NCBI GenBank assembly: GCA_003506635.1
Contig: DNZB01000067.1
Coordinates: 5,120-11,113, forward strand
Direction: 5' to 3'
Length of the DNA: 5,994 nucleotides
Source of the DNA: Parvularcula sp.
Lineage (GTDB): Bacteria; Pseudomonadota; Alphaproteobacteria; Caulobacterales; Parvularculaceae
The notes below the pieces were generated by a model. That model had not been told where the DNA came from. It saw nothing but the letters and a program-made list of their open reading frames with translations, and made no database searches. Positions 5,233 to 5,994 of this stretch are shown piece after piece (position 1 is the stretch's first letter; the number at the start of each line of letters is the position of its first letter). A program made the translations under genes and the position numbers.

Positions 5233-5994
5233 CTAGGCGGCGTCCGCCCCGGACGCCTCGGGCGTCGCGGCGAGGTCGCGGAATTCGACGACGTAGAAAT
5301 TGCGGCCGTCTTCGAAGTGATGGGTCATCGCGCCGCCGCAGATTTCGGCGGCGCGCGCCACGGTCCTGAGGCCAAGCAGCATCGACGAGCCGTTGGCGGT
5401 CAGATAATGGTCAAGCTTGTCTAGCGGCTTGATCTGCCGCGCGAATTCCTCGTCGCTGAGCGGGGGCCCGCGATCGACGAACACGACCGAAGCGGCCCCT
5501 TCGGCCCGCTCAACGCGGATTTCGGCGAGCGCGGACGATTCCTGTCCGTCCTCGTAACGATCGATCATGGCCCGGATCGCGTCGCTGACGATCTCACGTC
5601 GGTTGACGATCGCGACCTTGTCAAGTTTCATCGACGGCGGTTCTTGTAGCCGGTCGACGTGATCAAGGATGAGCGCGTCAAGCTCGACAAGGTCAGGCGC
5701 CGCCGCAGCTTTCTCGTCCAGCCGGTAATAGCTGAGCAGGCGCGACACGTTGCGCGAAAGGTCGCGGGAAGCGGACTGGATGAAAGCGGCGCTTTCCAGC
5801 GTCTCGGCGCGCCGCCCCTCGCAGCCCGGCGTCTCGATCTGCCGGCGGATGACGTCGGTGAATCCGGTGATCTGGTGAATCGGCGTCTTCACGAAATGAA
5901 CCAGCAGGTTCATCGCCGCGACTTTCCGCGCATTGTCGAGCTGAACGTCGGCGAGCAGCGCGTTGAGTTTTTCGTTTTGGAGGGCGATTGTGCG
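5233..5994 (-). CDS. Sensor histidine kinase-like protein with altered catalytic motifs (partial, N-terminus beyond window)
   Basis: The frame is open from the right edge to a TAG at 5233-5235, giving 253 C-terminal residues. An internal ATG at 5913 is not the true start, because the frame and a helical, coiled-coil-like segment (LQNEKLNALLADVQLDNARK) continue upstream to the edge. Then comes a dimerisation/phosphoacceptor helix, VHFVKTPIHQITGF (fragment residues 32-45), which aligns with the H-box SHELRTPLNAIIGF. His33 (codon 5896-5898) is the likely phosphoacceptor. The ATPase domain follows: IVSDAIRAM (135-143) at the N-box, VDRGPPLSDEEF (173-184) at the G1 box, GSSMLLGL (202-209) at the G2 box and a terminal ICGG...FYVVEF strand. 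The acidic residue after His is Phe, the N-box Asn is Asp, and the glycines of the G1 and G2 boxes are partly replaced. The fold is likely retained but ATP-dependent activity is doubtful. Input domains, partner regulator and signal are not visible. It could be a rapidly diverged active kinase instead. Confidence 0.8.
   Translation of the reverse strand, partial: RTIALQNEKLNALLADVQLDNARKVAAMNLLVHFVKTPIHQITGFTDVIRRQIETPGCEGRRAETLESAAFIQSASRDLSRNVSRLLSYYRLDEKAAAAPDLVELDALILDHVDRLQEPPSMKLDKVAIVNRREIVSDAIRAMIDRYEDGQESSALAEIRVERAEGAASVVFVDRGPPLSDEEFARQIKPLDKLDHYLTANGSSMLLGLRTVARAAEICGGAMTHHFEDGRNFYVVEFRDLAATPEASGADAA

Overview
This 5994-base window is GC-rich, densely coding bacterial chromosome. 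The gene content and codon bias point to an alphaproteobacterium. The evidence is a peptide deformylase, methionyl-tRNA formyltransferase and truA cluster with dapE beside it, which is a familiar alphaproteobacterial neighbourhood, plus a palindromic intergenic element of the CTAGAGCGCGTT type. I cannot assign an order or genus with confidence.

Layout. Positions 1-1831 (+) hold a translation and tRNA-modification operon: the 3' end of def (cut by the window edge), fmt with a TTG start, and truA, which begins 2 nt after the fmt stop. Positions 1914-3080 (-) hold dapE, convergent with truA, with an 82-nt gap and no convincing terminator. Positions 3081-3171 are a short divergent intergenic region. 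Positions 3172-3636 (+) encode a small single-domain cupin. Positions 3640-3745 are a compound palindromic element lying exactly between the cupin and the next gene. Positions 3742-5088 (-) encode a FadL-type outer-membrane transporter with a signal peptide and a C-terminal Phe. Positions 5233-5994 (-) encode the C-terminal part of a sensor histidine kinase-like protein that continues past the right edge.

How the genes fit together. def, fmt and truA belong to basic translation: N-formylation of initiator Met-tRNA, removal of the formyl group from new proteins, and pseudouridylation of tRNA anticodon arms. dapE supplies LL-diaminopimelate for lysine and peptidoglycan. The cupin, the FadL porin and the kinase are probably separate units. 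The kinase and fadL share a strand with a 144-nt gap, so co-transcription is possible but not shown.

I do not see a new multi-gene system. The points most worth a second look are the histidine kinase-like protein, which has substitutions at several catalytic motifs; the palindromic element that supplies the stop codon of fadL and probably a terminator for the cupin; a dapE start without a Shine-Dalgarno sequence; and a terminator-like hairpin upstream of fadL that faces the wrong way for the annotated genes. No stretch over 300 bases lacks a gene. No tRNA, rRNA, CRISPR array or insertion sequence was seen.
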